NCBI RefSeq assembly: GCF_016545825.1
Contig: NC_052614.1
Location: 21,904,559 to 21,968,558, forward strand
Source: Eucalyptus grandis
Lineage: Eukaryota; Streptophyta; Magnoliopsida; Myrtales; Myrtaceae
Reading direction: 5' to 3'
DNA: 64,000 nt
Shown here: piece by piece, positions 12,251 through 23,185 of the stretch
Numbering within the stretch: the first letter of the stretch is position 1
How the letters are laid out: every line of letters begins with the position of its first letter
Translations under genes and position numbers: made by a program
The notes under the pieces: model-generated
Told to the model about the DNA's origin: nothing
The model's input: the letters and a program-made list of their open reading frames with translations, nothing else
The model's database searches: none

Positions 12251-13370
12251 TGTTGACAAAACTTCCTAATAAATTTTGAAATTGACAAAACTATCCATAA
12301 GAGTTTCATAAGTCTAATTCATGTCTTGACATATGTCAAATAAGGGAAATACTCTCACAATGAAGCCTTTAACAATCTTGATTCGACTCAAACTCAAGTC
12401 TAGATCTTGAGTCTACTTCAGACGGAACAAGCTCAAACTTAAGTTTAGACTCTATGTTGAAAACTAAGATCTTCAAGCCTCAAAAAAATATTATTTCGGT
12501 TCCCATCATGACACAAGTTCTAAACATGACTCAAATTCAGAACGTGACATAATTTTAGAATGAGACCCTGGTTTAGAATGTATAATAGCTGGTAATCTGG
12601 TTTGGATTTTGCATCTAGAAAGATTTTATTAACTTGATCTTATTTGATTGGTAAGTTAGTCTTGAGACAAGTCCTTTCGAAAGGAAAAAGCTCTATTTGT
12701 GGAAACCAAGACTCGATTGTATGAGCAACTAGAATTAAGTGGAGATTCAGCTTTTTCACTTTATAGTTACTCAATCTCCTTGATAGAGACTTTTCCAAAG
12801 GGTAGATTGGAAGATGATCCTCTAGAGACTGTCTAATGGCTATTTTGGAAGTAGAGGAATATTTAAAAGGCTAAGGTGTTGAGGAGCATGTGAGAGATAT
12901 GGCCCAAATTTTTTAAATTCCAAAGTATAAGCATATTTTGACCGTACACTTGTCTTTAGTAAGCTTCGATTTTGTGATCGTGAGAGAAATATCAAAAAAG
13001 TAACTGAGCGGGATAGTGTGATCTTTAATACATTGAGTGTAAACACTCAATATTATAATCTCTTTTTGATCATCTAATGAAATTTAGCTGGTAGTCTATC
13101 GACATGGAAGAGTGAACATAGGTTTGATCTAAGTCGAACCACCTAAAATCTTATGTGCAAATTTTTTTTTATCCTTAATCTCTTTCAATTCACTTTTATA
13201 GTTTATTGCACACTTGCAAGGTGCTTTTAATAGTTCGTTCTATAGCACATTCCAGAATTTGACCCTTGTTCAGATTTTAATCTTGACTCTTTCTATTTTG
13301 CTTTAAATTATCAAGATTTTAAGAATCATCTATCCATCCCCTTTAGGTGATACTTTCTAGCTACTTCACC
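12251..13370 (+). mobile_element. Ty1-copia type LTR, probably solo
   Basis: It starts TGTTGACAAAAC after a 'ccact' flank. The first ~650 bases are homologous to the fragment at 18750-19545 (gattggaagatgatcctct, tgatctggtttggatt-like and aaaccaagactc motifs). Further on, gaaccacctaaaatcttatgtg and atctatccatcccctttagg are the usual 3' end of plant copia LTRs ('gaaccac..aaa', 'tattcaccccc-tctagg'). No internal coding region or primer-binding site follows. The right end is approximate and I found no clean TSD. Confidence 0.6.
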
Positions 13371-13884
13371 TCTAACTTGGTTGAGATGTTCATCTAAGTA
13401 ATCAAACTGCTTTTGTTACCAATTATGAACCCTAAAAGTCATTCAAGTTTCTAGATGTTCATGCATTGGATATATTATGGTCCTAAGGTTTATTCTAACC
13501 ATTCTTTAAAATAAATAAATAAAACCAATATATTAAAATTGCACAAATGGAACATCCAAGTATTAAAAGGTTGAAGGAAAAAGCGGAAATGAAAACCAAT
13601 ACTTGTTGAGCAAAGAATATTACATCACCTTCTTATGAGTCTTAAGGCATGAACCTCCATAAGCTTGATGCTAGAGACTAATTCTAACCCTAGATTAAGG
13701 TGAGCCTAAATTCTATTCGTGCGTGTTATTAAGGGTGATGATATTAATGTAAACTAAGCTAATCACTTATTAAAAGAATGATCCTAAGTCTAACCTAGTT
13801 TACATTTTTTAGCAAACCTATGTGTCGTGATCCTCCTCTTTTTCATTGGGAGAAAAGGATAAGATTTAGAGGTAATGCTCATAA
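13371..13884. other. Repeat-derived spacer
   Basis: No gene. The right end contains gagaaaaggataagatttag, a direct repeat of about 11971. I read the segment as the flank of older inserted retrotransposon DNA. Confidence 0.35.
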
Positions 13885-14560
13885 TGTGACATCGTGAAAT
13901 TTTGATTTTATTTTCAATTAAATGAATCGGGCCTTTCGTCGACACGCCTATAATTCTATTTTTTGAGCTGATCACTCATGAGAGACTATATGGGGAAGCC
14001 ATTAAGGGATTTTAACGCAGTAGACTTGAGAATTCGACCAGGAATTGACTGCTCGACCGTGCTAATCTACAAAGGTCATTACGACACAGTCAAAAATCGA
14101 TCAAAGACCGGAGATAGGCCGATTCAATAGAAATATGTGATTAGCGTGTGGGTGATTCCACCTAATTGCAAAATTTATGTCGATCGGCACTAAACCGATT
14201 TTTCTGTCACTTTCGTACTTGTGTCCGTATTTGAAATCTCGAGATTTTCACAACAACCGAGAGTCACCAATGAGTCAAAGATGTACATTGTGGCTTGAAA
14301 ATATAATCGGTACCACGGGTCAATTGCACTAAAAATTCCTAAAAGCTACCCGGCAGGTTAAGTCACGCTAAAATAGCGATTGAAATTAACCGTGAATTTG
14401 AACCCGACTTTGGAAATTGAAAGTTCTCTCATGTTACAATTTATTTTAAGAATGTCGACTCATCTTCAAAAATTTTCAGCGAGTTCGAGATTTTTTATGA
14501 AAAATTGATTAAGATGATTTGGAAAATAAACTGCACCAGATGAGCCAAATCGAAGGGATT
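13885..14560 (+). mobile_element. LTR copy, inverted relative to 11271-11935
   Basis: It starts with TGTGACATCGTGAAATTTTG at 13885, sharing the TGTGACATC start with the minus-strand LTR at 9143. It aligns in inverse order with 11271-11935 over about 650 bases. The opposite orientation means the two cannot be the LTR pair of one element; they are two insertions or a rearranged piece. Confidence 0.7.
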
Positions 14561-15727
14561 TTGTGGCACCCCCGAACAGCTAAGGTCGCCATGTGGCCTA
14601 CCTATCGCTTCCTCCTACTAAATACCAGTTACATCTCTTAGCGGAAGCACCGTAGTTCATAGACATTTTTATAAGAGTTTAGCTTATGCAGCTCATAGCA
14701 AAAATTAAAGACGAGTCTCACCATCCCTCTACTTCTCTTAATGATGGTACAATGCGCACTTACTACACATCGAAGGAAAACATAAGCCGAGCCACTTTAT
14801 TTACATCTTTAGGATGGACATCTTGGGTCAGTACAAACCAAAAGAAAAGCCAAGACTTTTAGGTAAACTGGCTATAGCTCAAAAGAGAGATCTCCCCCCT
14901 GTATTGATCACGTATAACCCTCCATCTACAAGTGTCGGCTATATTAAAAAAAACATTAGCTCCCTCTCCTCATGCGGGCCATCACACCCATCCAAGTGCA
15001 CGGGGCAGTGGTGGCGGCCACATCCCCTGCATCACTTCGTCATGGCGAACGTGGATAGACAAGAACTCCTAGATGATTGGGCCCCCAGCCAGGCCCACAT
15101 CATACATAACCAGCACTTGAACCCGTACAAACGTCAAACCAGGGATGGTGACACTATCAAGCTCCATACAATCGACCTCCACGTCAGATGGAAGGCCGTA
15201 AAAGATACGTTGCATGACCGAAGCGAGAGGCATCCGCCTAATCTGAAATGTTGTCCCCAAAGGTGAGTACAACCACTCAAAGAGGTAAAGGATCTATTAA
15301 ACTACTCAATGCATTAAACAGAACAATCATAACATCATAGAAGAGTACATATCATTCATGCATATACCATCATACAATAGGTGCATATACAACCATGCAC
15401 TCATCATCAAGCATTCATACATATCCATCATGCCACAAAAATATACAAACCATGCACTCATCATCACATTCATGCATATCCATGCCTTATGTGCACATAC
15501 CACCATGCACTCATCATATTATATCACACGACCATGCATACATATCACCATGCATGATTCAATTTCCGCTTTTATCTTTTCAATTGGGTCACCACATTTT
15601 TCTTTCCCGACCAGTAATTTGCATCCCACATTTTATCGCTCGCACCTAACCTAGCTCACGAGGAACCTCGGCACACACTCCAGCATCCCGAAACTCCCGA
15701 GACATCGGGCACACACCTCCAGCCTCG
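14561..15727. mobile_element. Retrotransposon-like non-coding DNA with 'catgcactcatcat' repeats
   Basis: A 150-codon frame at 14814-15266 has no recognisable domain and I do not call it a gene. From 15350 to 15560 short variants of 'catgcactcatcat' and 'catacatatcaccatgc' are reiterated at irregular spacing. The segment ends in the assembly gap, so its right part is unknown. Confidence 0.35.
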
Positions 15728-15827
15728 NNNNNNNNNNNNNNNNNNNNNNNNNNNNNNNNNNNNNNNNNNNNNNNNNNNNNNNNNNNNNNNNNNNNNNNNN
15801 NNNNNNNNNNNNNNNNNNNNNNNNNNN
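15728..15827. other. Assembly gap, 100 N
   Basis: Exactly 100 unknown bases, the conventional placeholder for a scaffold gap of unknown size. Distances across it are not meaningful, and the left flank of the TOL9 duplication arm is only 190 bases away. Confidence 0.99.
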
Positions 15828-15983
15828 TTTGGGGAGATACTCAACCTCGTGTTCGATGCCGATATCATAGTTGATATTGAGGCGAACCAGTTGCCCGAGG
15901 GTGAGGAGCTTGCAAAGGAGGTAGCTGACCCGTTAGACATCGACATCCCTGACAGTGTCGTAATAGACTCAGATCCCAAGTAG
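15828..15983 (+). other. Open 51-codon C-terminal fragment after the gap, unidentified
   Basis: The frame is open from the gap edge to TAG at 15981. The product is acidic (FGEILNLVFDADIIVD..., then a Glu/Asp-rich tail ending VVIDSDPK). It could be the 3' end of a gene or TE frame whose body lies in the gap, or chance. I recognise no family. It lies just left of the TOL9 arm and is not part of the duplication. Confidence 0.25.
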
Positions 15984-16135
15984 ATGAGATCTGGGGTAGG
16001 GTTTGCTCGGTAGTCCTTTATGAAGTTCAGCTGAAGTCTGTGAATTGAACAGTGCTACTCTTATGATAAGTTGATCTGGATATTTTTCGCTAATTTTCTG
16101 CTGTTTGGTAAAACTTGGTGGATATTTATACATTG

Positions 16136-16377
16136 AGGCTCCGTTTGTTTCATGAAAAATGACTGGTTTTGAAAATTTGTGCTGAAAATGATTGTTTATA
16201 TTGCTTATAGAAAGGAACAAATGAAAAATACTTTCATCGTCCACGAAAATGTTTAGACAGAAATTGTTGTCGACAATGAGAACATTTTCTATTGACTAAT
16301 TATTTTAAGCAAAACAAGCTATTGATGAAAATGTTTTCCAAATCATGCATTTTCCACAAAACAAGCATAGTGGAAAT
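16136..16377. mobile_element. MITE in TOL9 intron (arm A)
   Basis: The ends are imperfect inverted repeats: gctccgtttgtttcatgaaa on the left and ttttccacaaaacaagcata on the right. An orthologous copy lies at about 30050-30293 in arm B, so the element was inserted before the duplication. A decayed relative is at 6236-6640. Confidence 0.6.
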
Positions 16378-17640
16378 TTATCATCTATCTTTTGATCCTC
16401 CAGTTGTCAAGACCTTGTCTAGTGCAACTTTTTCACAGCAGAAATCTGCTGTGAAAAAGGTGTGTCTGCAGCTTTTACGAGCTGTTTGTCAAATTCTTTA
16501 TAGCTGCAGTGCCCTCAAAATTGCAGCAGTTATAACAGTTTCGAGAAAACTGCCTTGCCCAATTTTGAGGTGTTGCAGCTGTAGAGGATATATTCCAAAC
16601 ATAGAAGTTACAGTGCTTCACAGCACAACCACCACGTGTGCTACAATGCAAACACAGCCCACAGCTTTACCAGGCAGATCCTTAGTACTAATATTGATGT
16701 GATTTAGGTCTTGAGAGAAGAAGAAAGGAGAGAAAGGGAGAAATGTACCAATGCATCTTGTGCATATGCTCATTATATATATGCAAGTACAAAATGATTG
16801 AAGCATGCTGCACTAAACATTTATCTTGTGGCTTAAATTGATCTAAGATCTCAAATATTTGCTGTTGAAACTTTTGTCTAAAAGGCTGATTAAACTTTGG
16901 GAGATTGCTGTCCAACGTTGTGCATTCGGTTCTTGAGTTCCGAGTGTTTCTATGTCTCCCAATTTGCTCATAGGATCGCTAGGGATCATACTTAAAAAGC
17001 TAGTCTAGATTGACAAGAGAGCAGCCATTTTTTTGGGTTAAACACCTGCTGTCTCTCTCCACTTATTACTTGAGATTTACACAAAGATCGGTTCTCTTAG
17101 TGCTATACAGAAAGAAATTTATTCGATACAGGATAAGCATGAGTATACATCGTCATCTTCCTTAAAGTACATGAAAGAATTCAGATTTACTATAATAGAA
17201 TGTAAAATGAAGTTATCACGACTTCACACAAATTCTATTGTAATGGAAAAGATTTACGTGGTAGAATAAGACCATTTAAATTACAGACTTTGTAAAAATA
17301 TTATATTTAATAATTGAATGTTGTTATATTTTTGTGCTATCTTATGAAAGTTAATATGAATGTTATACTTGTTCTTGTGGATGTGATACTATATAATCAC
17401 TTATTGATAATTGGCACGTTATATCATTAATAGACTAATAATAAGATACAACATAAGTTCCAAGTTCAGCAAACACCCATGAGAGGGAAGTACAACTGAA
17501 AATCATGTACATATGTGTATTTTACCTAAAAGTACCAGTAATTTACTATTAGAGGATCGGTGGTGATCTTGATTTAAAATTTTAACTATTGAGCACCAGT
17601 TTCTGGCCAATTGAGCTATAAGAAGTGGGATTTTATGCAG

Positions 17641-18749
17641 ATCAACATCGAATGCTGGTACAGGGTCCAGCTAAACTTGATCCAAAAATGGACCTTCTCA
17701 GTGGAGAGGACTACAGCTCTCCTAAGGCAGAGACTTCACTAGCACTTGTGCCTGTTAGACACCCACAGTCAACTGCATCTCAGTCAGCAGAATGCACTTG
17801 TTCTTTTTGATGTATTTTCGGACTGTAACAAGAAGCCCAATACTATCGATACCCAGAGTGGCTATCCAACTACACAAAGCAATCCTTCTACTCCTCAATT
17901 CCAACACAACTTGGGGTTTATGCTAATGGCAACATGTTAAACATGGGATCGAACCAGCATGATCAATCACCTTATTCTCAAAGCTCTATTCCTGTTTGGA
18001 ATGGCCATATTGTGCAGCAGCAACAGCCTCCCTCTCCTGTCTATGGTGCACTTCTGCTTGTTCATCAGTACCTAACATTACTTTCTTAGTGATGCGTATT
18101 TTGTCAGTTGGCTTGTACTGTACAACCTTATTTGGCATGTACTAGGGGCATGCTTGGTTACCTTTTCCAGATTACTGAGTTGCAATGAGACTTAAGTCCT
18201 TTTGGCGAGAGTTGACCTCTTCTTTGTGGACATAGCTGAACTCCTAACAAACAATCTTACAATCTGTTGAGCCTACAGTTTTGTGGTGTTTCGCAGGTGC
18301 TCAAACTAGTGATTCGCTACCACCACGCCCTTGGGAAGCTCAGTTAGTGGAAAACAGTAAGGTGATGGGCACTCAGTACCCCCAACCAATGCAAGGTTCG
18401 CAGGTGGTCGTCCTACATGCACAACCTACACTGAGTGGATTGCATCTCCAGGCACCTTATCTAATGGGGAATGAGCAAGCGATGGGCCTGTACATGCAAC
18501 CAATTGCAGGTGGCCACATACCATTGCTGAATAGCCAGGTTGTTCCGACAAACCAAATGGTTGGACTTACCACCTCAGCCCATCCAAGGTGGTCCTTATA
18601 CGGGGATGGCTCCTCAACCAATGCAAGTAGGTCAGATGGCTTATTTATTACCCCAACAAATGTATCGCAGCCAGGTGGCAGCCTATGGCTATGGCCAACA
18701 AGGTGCTCAGTACCTTGACCAACGGATATATGGGCTACCAGTTAGAGAT
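17641..18749 (+). pseudogene. TOL9: TOL9 (TOM1-like 9) 3' exons, duplicated pseudogene copy A
   Basis: Two exons are recognisable. Exon 17641-18045 follows a tttatgcag acceptor and contains LDPKMDLLSGEDYSSPKAETS, ALVPV, SGYPTTQSNPSTPQFQ and QQQQPPSPVYG, ending at a TATG/GTGCAC donor. Exon 18297-18749 begins after tttcgcag with AQTSDSLPP, then YPQPMQGSQVV, PMQVGQMAYLLPQQMY and YGYGQQGAQYLDQ. These match the disordered Gln/Pro-rich tail of plant TOL9, an ENTH/VHS-GAT ubiquitin-binding adaptor of the endosomal ESCRT pathway. Lesions: TAA after AGTGSS, a 2-base loss near 17786, an 18-base-scale deletion near 17902 and a one-base insertion at 18569. It lacks VHS and GAT domains, and the last ~55 codons are cut off by the LTR junction. 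Confidence 0.88.
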
Positions 18750-19545
18750 TGTTAGGGAAATCTCTTATGATGTTTTGAAGATGACAAAATAAATCAAAGA
18801 CTAATAACATGTTTGATGGTTGAGTAATAGATTATGCAAATGATAGAACATGTAAAGGATTTTATCAAAGTCTATACTTGGAAGAACCAGAAGACTGAAC
18901 ATAACACATGTCAAAAGTCTATTCTGAAGATTTCCAGACTTCTGTGTCAAAATCCGAAGATTGCCAGACTTTAGTGTCAAAGTCTGTGCTATATTAGAAG
19001 TCTCCCCACTTTGACAAATTCCAGATTGAACATAAATGAAGAACTAGAAGACAAACTCTATGCTGAAGCTGAACTTATTCAGACTATATCCAGACCTTAA
19101 AACTAAATATGTTCAGAAGCAGATTATATTCAGACTAACTCATATTGTAAAGTTTATTACACTCAGACTCAGATTGTAAAGTCTATTGCTCTCAGACTTC
19201 ACATCCAGAACGAGACAGATCGTAACACAAGTCTCAATCATATAACAACTAGTGATCTGGTTTGGATTCTACATTAAGATTGATTTGATTGACTTAATCT
19301 AATTGATTGACAATTAGATCTTGAAGACAAAAACTTTCTATATGAAGAAGCTATACTTATGAAAACCAAGATTCTGTTTGTATGGGCGATCGGAATTAAT
19401 TTGGGATTCTACTTCTATCACTCAATGGCTACCAATCTTCTAGATACAGATTTGTCAAATGGGTAGATTGGAAGATGATCCTCTAAGATACTATCTAACG
19501 GCTAATTTGAAAGTGAAGGAGTATTTAAGGAGATCAAGGACCGAT
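18750..19545 (+). mobile_element. Ty1-copia LTR fragment, 3' truncated
   Basis: It starts TGTTAGGGAAATCTC immediately after TOL9 arm A and is homologous to the LTR at 12251 (gattggaagatgatcctct at about 19465 and 12807; gtatttaag(g)ag near the end). The 3' part of the LTR is missing; homology stops about ten bases before the splice-donor end of the TNL exon 2. The LTR fragment thus sits exactly at the junction between the TOL9 duplication and the truncated resistance gene. Confidence 0.65.
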
Positions 19546-19555
19546 GAGCAATTAC

Positions 19556-21298
19556 CTTATTGTTGTCAAGCACATGTTGGGCTTCCTCACAAATCCATAA
19601 CCTACTGTGCTGCTGAAGCTCCTTTTGATGTTCCAGACGAACAATTTCCCTTGCAAAATCTCTCAGTTGATCACGCATTATTAGCTTGTCGTCTTTGTCA
19701 TTTTCAATTAGGGAAATATCTCTCAATACTTCAATCCCCTTCTTTGGTAAAAACCACAGGTATCCCACATATAAGTCGGATATTGTTTAGATGATTCAAT
19801 AAAAAAACATGCAATATCCAAAAATATCTGTTGTTGCTCATAATCTAAAGTTTCGTAAGTTATATCCAGCAGCTCTTGCATGTTCTTATTGCACACATCG
19901 TCCTTTAATTTCTTAAATGTATCTTTCCATACTTCTTTTCTCTTTTGGCGGAAGGATGAACCTATAAGTTCAAGAATTAGGGGAATTCTCTTTACATTTG
20001 ATACAGCATCCATAGATATATACTCATCAGCCTCGGGAGGAGAATCCTTTCCAAATAAATGTCTACTAAATAAGGTCAATGCTTGATACCGAGTCAACTC
20101 GTTGAGTTCATGCTTGGGGTCTGCATTGGCCTTATCAAGAATACTCACGTTTCTAGTAGTTATTATGATTATACTCCCTACTTTTAACCAACTACCATCT
20201 CCGACCAAGGCATTTAAGTGAATATCATCATCCATAAAATCAAGAATAATGAGGACTTTCTTACTTGTAAATTGAGACTTAATGATGTTGATTCCCTCAT
20301 CGACATTAGACAATGTATGTGGACTTCTTAGTATATCACAAATGAGCTCATCTTGTAAGTACTCTATACCCATGCGTAGTGATACTTCTCGAATATTTCG
20401 TACAAAGCTAAGATGTTCGAAATCACCAGAGAGATTGTTCCACAGGACCTTAGCAAGAGTTGTCTTACCGCTCCCACACACTCCACGGATTTCGATAATT
20501 CTTGTATCATTATATTTAGGATCTATTGAGCTCATAATATATTTCACGTGATCATCAATTCCAACCAACTCTGTGGGAAGCTTAAAAGTTGTTTTCAACA
20601 AGCTCACAACTCGTGCGACAACTAGTTCAACCAATGCTTCTTTCTTCCTGTCAAATAACACTGAATTTCAGCTATAGGAGGGCAATATTTAAATTATTTT
20701 TCAAGAAAGATCAATTCATGAGAAATTAAATAATGTTTCGGTGAAAAATAATGTACCCATAGGCAAATTTCTCTGCTTCCCATCCTCTCAAGGAACCGAC
20801 TTCGGCGAGCGCTTTTCTCCATTCCCCTAGTTCCATTTCGTCCACCCGACCTTCATGTGTGGAGAAATCTTCTACATATCTCCCTTCAAGAAGTTACACT
20901 TCCGAGGGTCCCACTCCATCAAATATGGGCAACACTATTTGCCCGCTGCTTCTCTTGCATTTCCACATGTGAACAAGCTCGCGAAGGCCCGATTCGTGGT
21001 CAACAAAGTACGGCCCGAAAATTGGGATCGAGATCTTAGACTGCGGAAGACTGTAGGGAATCCCCTCACCCGCATAGTCCTTAGTGCAGAACGTGTCAAT
21101 TCCTGCAATGACGAGGCCATCACGGAGATCATGGAATAGCGTGCTCCACGTCCCGCTTATCGAGCTCAAGAACACGTCGTGATCATTTCCTTTCGGTTTT
21201 TGCGTTCCGCCTCCAGAGTCGCCTCTATGCGGAGAGGTCAATGAGGTAGACGCCCCGTGTATCGGATCTTCTGAAGGAGTGGGTTCTTTTCTTTCCAT
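19556..21298 (-). pseudogene. TIR-NBS-LRR (TNL) disease-resistance pseudogene, LRR missing
   Basis: Exon 1 (21298-20757) encodes a TIR domain: HDVFLS, IDTFCTKDYAGEGI, SKISIPIFGPYF, LRELV, CKRSSGQIVLPIF, GPSEV, and ends WRKALAEVGSLRGW before a GT donor. Exon 2 (20647-19556) encodes the NB-ARC: P-loop GVCGSGKTTLAK (about 20484-20449), kinase-2 KVLIILDFMDDD, RNBS-B GSIIIITTRN, a diverged GLPL (RIPLILELIGSS), IFLDIACFF, then the MHD region as LIMRDQLRDFAREIV. TNLs are cytosolic immune receptors. Lesions: an in-frame TAA at 20894-20896 in the TIR, a frameshift near 19750, and an altered kinase-2 (usual DDVD). Exon 2 stops at its normal donor (AAG/GTAATT, 19556), but no LRR exons follow: a copia LTR fragment lies there instead. 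Confidence 0.93.
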
Positions 21299-21630
21299 CT
21301 CGAGAGAATTGTCCTAATACAAAGGCAGTAATGGAGATTGACGGAGCAGAGCCTCAAAAGAAAGCAGGAAACAGAGAAGATAAATATGGATATCCGAGAT
21401 CCGGGAATTGCAGAAATGTCTCTCGTGACTGAATTCAGATCTACGATCAAACATAAATAAAAACTCTCATTCAACTCGTCAGAAGAAAATAGAGCAGTCG
21501 AAACAGTAAACGTAGAAGAGCAAGGAACCGCAGGTTACCTGAGGAGTGCCGAGACAACACAGTCCGGCCCGCTGCTGTGAACTCCACGGATTCTCAGCCT
21601 TCCATTTTATATCTTCAACACGATACTCTC
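21299..21630 (-). promoter_or_regulatory. 5' flank of the TNL pseudogene
   Basis: No coding sequence is visible. The position immediately upstream of the TIR ATG (minus strand) suggests former promoter and leader DNA. I cannot point to a convincing TATA box. Confidence 0.3.

Positions 21631-21672
<42 letters not shown>
21631..21672. repeat. (TAA)n / (AAT)n microsatellite
   Basis: About 14 perfect trinucleotide units. Confidence 0.97.
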
Positions 21673-22130
21673 GATAGTAATCTCCTCCGCAGCATTATGC
21701 GGTAGGTGCCTGGCACGTGCTTTGGATAGAAATTTGAGATCCAGCACACTTCGACCTTCTTCTTGTTTTTTTGTCAACAGCACACTTGACTTGACTTGCT
21801 CTGTTAATAAAAAAACATATAGGAAAGAAAACCAAAGAGCAATACGGCTGCTCCTACTGGGTAATCATATTCTCCACCAACTAATTTAATTTAAATTAGA
21901 TTGGGATAAACCCAACTCTCTTTTTGTAGGATGCATGTGTGTAGGGACGCATGCAAAGATCGACACTTTTCGGGAGCGCTTCGTGTGCCGTGTCCGACAC
22001 TCCGACACGTGTCCGACACGCAGTCAACGAGTGTCGAAAAATTCGACATGTGGTCAACTTTCTCCAACACATTCCGACATGCGAGTACGGAATCCGAGAC
22101 GTACAAGGTCAATTTTAGAAATTTCTAATA
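21673..22130. repeat. Spacer with a 'gtgtccgacac' palindromic dispersed repeat
   Basis: Around 21985-22070 the motif gtgtccgacac, its variant ccgacacgtgtccgacacg and further ttccgacatg copies form overlapping palindromes. Similar 'GTGTCGGACAC' blocks are scattered in plant genomes as non-coding repeat sequence. There is no gene. Confidence 0.4.
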
Positions 22131-22396
22131 TTTGAGGGATCATAATATAAATATACAAAAAAGAAAAAAAAAAAAAAAAGGAGAGGAGGGCTGGTGGCTG
22201 GGCGTTGTTGCTGCTGCCATAGTCAAAGGAGGCCAATGACCTCATCGACCATAGGCAGCAAGAGGGGGGGCCTTGTTGGGCCAGGCGAGGCTCGCCCAGG
22301 GTTATCCCGGACCTACACTGTCGGAGGAGGCCACAAATTAGATGCCTTACTTTTTTGCCATAAAGTTGTTTCTGAATTAGCAGTCTTTTTAAAATC
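22131..22396. other. Poly(A)-flanked GC-rich patch, unidentified
   Basis: A run of A/G at 22157-22180 is followed by a GC-rich stretch (gccaggcgaggctcgcc at about 22281). It resembles the core of non-autonomous DNA elements seen at 51.7 kb and 52.8 kb, but I cannot define ends. Confidence 0.3.
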
Positions 22397-22785
22397 GGAA
22401 TAATAACACAAATATTCAATGAACTTTATTTTAATGTGCAATGCGGTCCTTCAATTTTTAATTTATTTAATATAGTCCAATGAATTTTTAATTTGTTCAA
22501 TGTGATCTTTGAACTTTTGGTACATATTCAATATAATTCTTAAATTATATGAAAATGTTCAATGTTGTATTTTTATTAATTTAACTTCAGAGAAATATTT
22601 TATATTGTCCATTGACTAAATTGAACGTGTACCAAAAGTTTATGGACTACATTGAAAAAATTAAAAATGCAAAAATAACATTGCACATTGGATTAATGTT
22701 TAAGGATCACATCAAATAAATTAAAAGGTTGAGAACCACATGGCACATTGAGTCAAAATATATGGACCATTTATGTTAATTTCCC
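22397..22785. mobile_element. Foldback MITE
   Basis: The right terminus (…tggaccatttatgttaatttccc) is the inverse of the left terminus (ggaataataacacaaat), and the interior is a long imperfect palindrome built on ttgaacttttggtacat / gtaccaaaagtt. The ends resemble GGGAAAATGACACAAATGG of the next element. Confidence 0.6.
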
Positions 22786-22900
22786 TTTAAAATTCTTTTT
22801 CCTTGTCCTAGCAATTTGTCCTTTTCTTCTTTTTATCTCGAAAAAAAAGGTATGTTGATGCCATGAGCAAACTTTTAAAGGCAATGCATTATAGATCATA

Positions 22901-23185
22901 GGGAAAATGACACAAATGGTCTATAAACTTTGGCCCAATATACAATATAATCCTTAAACTTTTAATTTATTCAATTAGTCTAATGTGTTTCTTGAACTTT
23001 TAATTTATTTGTAACCCTTGAACTTTTAATGCATGTTTAATATGGTCCTTGAATTTTATGAAAATATTCAATATTGTCCTTCCATTAATAGACCACGAAT
23101 AACATTGAACATTTTCATAAATTTCAAGGACCATATTAAACATATATTAAAAGTTCACAGACCACGTTGTACATTAAGCCAAACT
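22901..23185. mobile_element. Foldback MITE, 3' end lost
   Basis: It starts gggaaaatgacacaaatgg. Its centre is a clear inverted repeat: atggtccttgaattttatga (about 23043) against tcataaatttcaaggaccat (about 23113). The family is the same as the element just to the left; the right terminal repeat is missing. Confidence 0.6.

Larger units (their letters stand above)
16018..18749 (+). repeat. Left arm (A) of a 2.73 kb inverted duplication
   Basis: This is collinear with the reverse complement of 27680-30408 over its whole length. The outer edge begins at ttatgaagttcagctgaag; the inner edge ends at ggttagagat-equivalent bases (here cagttagagat). Lengths are 2732 and 2729 bp. By eye the arms differ by scattered substitutions and small indels only, including across intron sequence. 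It carries TOL9 intron, two TOL9 exons and an intronic MITE. Its inner end abuts a copia LTR start (TGTTAGGG) exactly. Confidence 0.95.

Noticed and set aside
14814..15266. 150-codon plus-strand frame as a gene
   Set aside because: No recognisable motif, overlapped by a minus-strand frame of similar quality, embedded in retrotransposon debris.
16292..16702. 136-codon frame in arm A and its 138-codon mirror in arm B (29719-30135) as a conserved gene
   Set aside because: Both are the same TOL9 intron sequence; similarity comes from the duplication, not from protein constraint, and no domain is visible.
19459..20551. Plus-strand frames overlapping the TNL
   Set aside because: Antisense shadows of the minus-strand NB-ARC exon.
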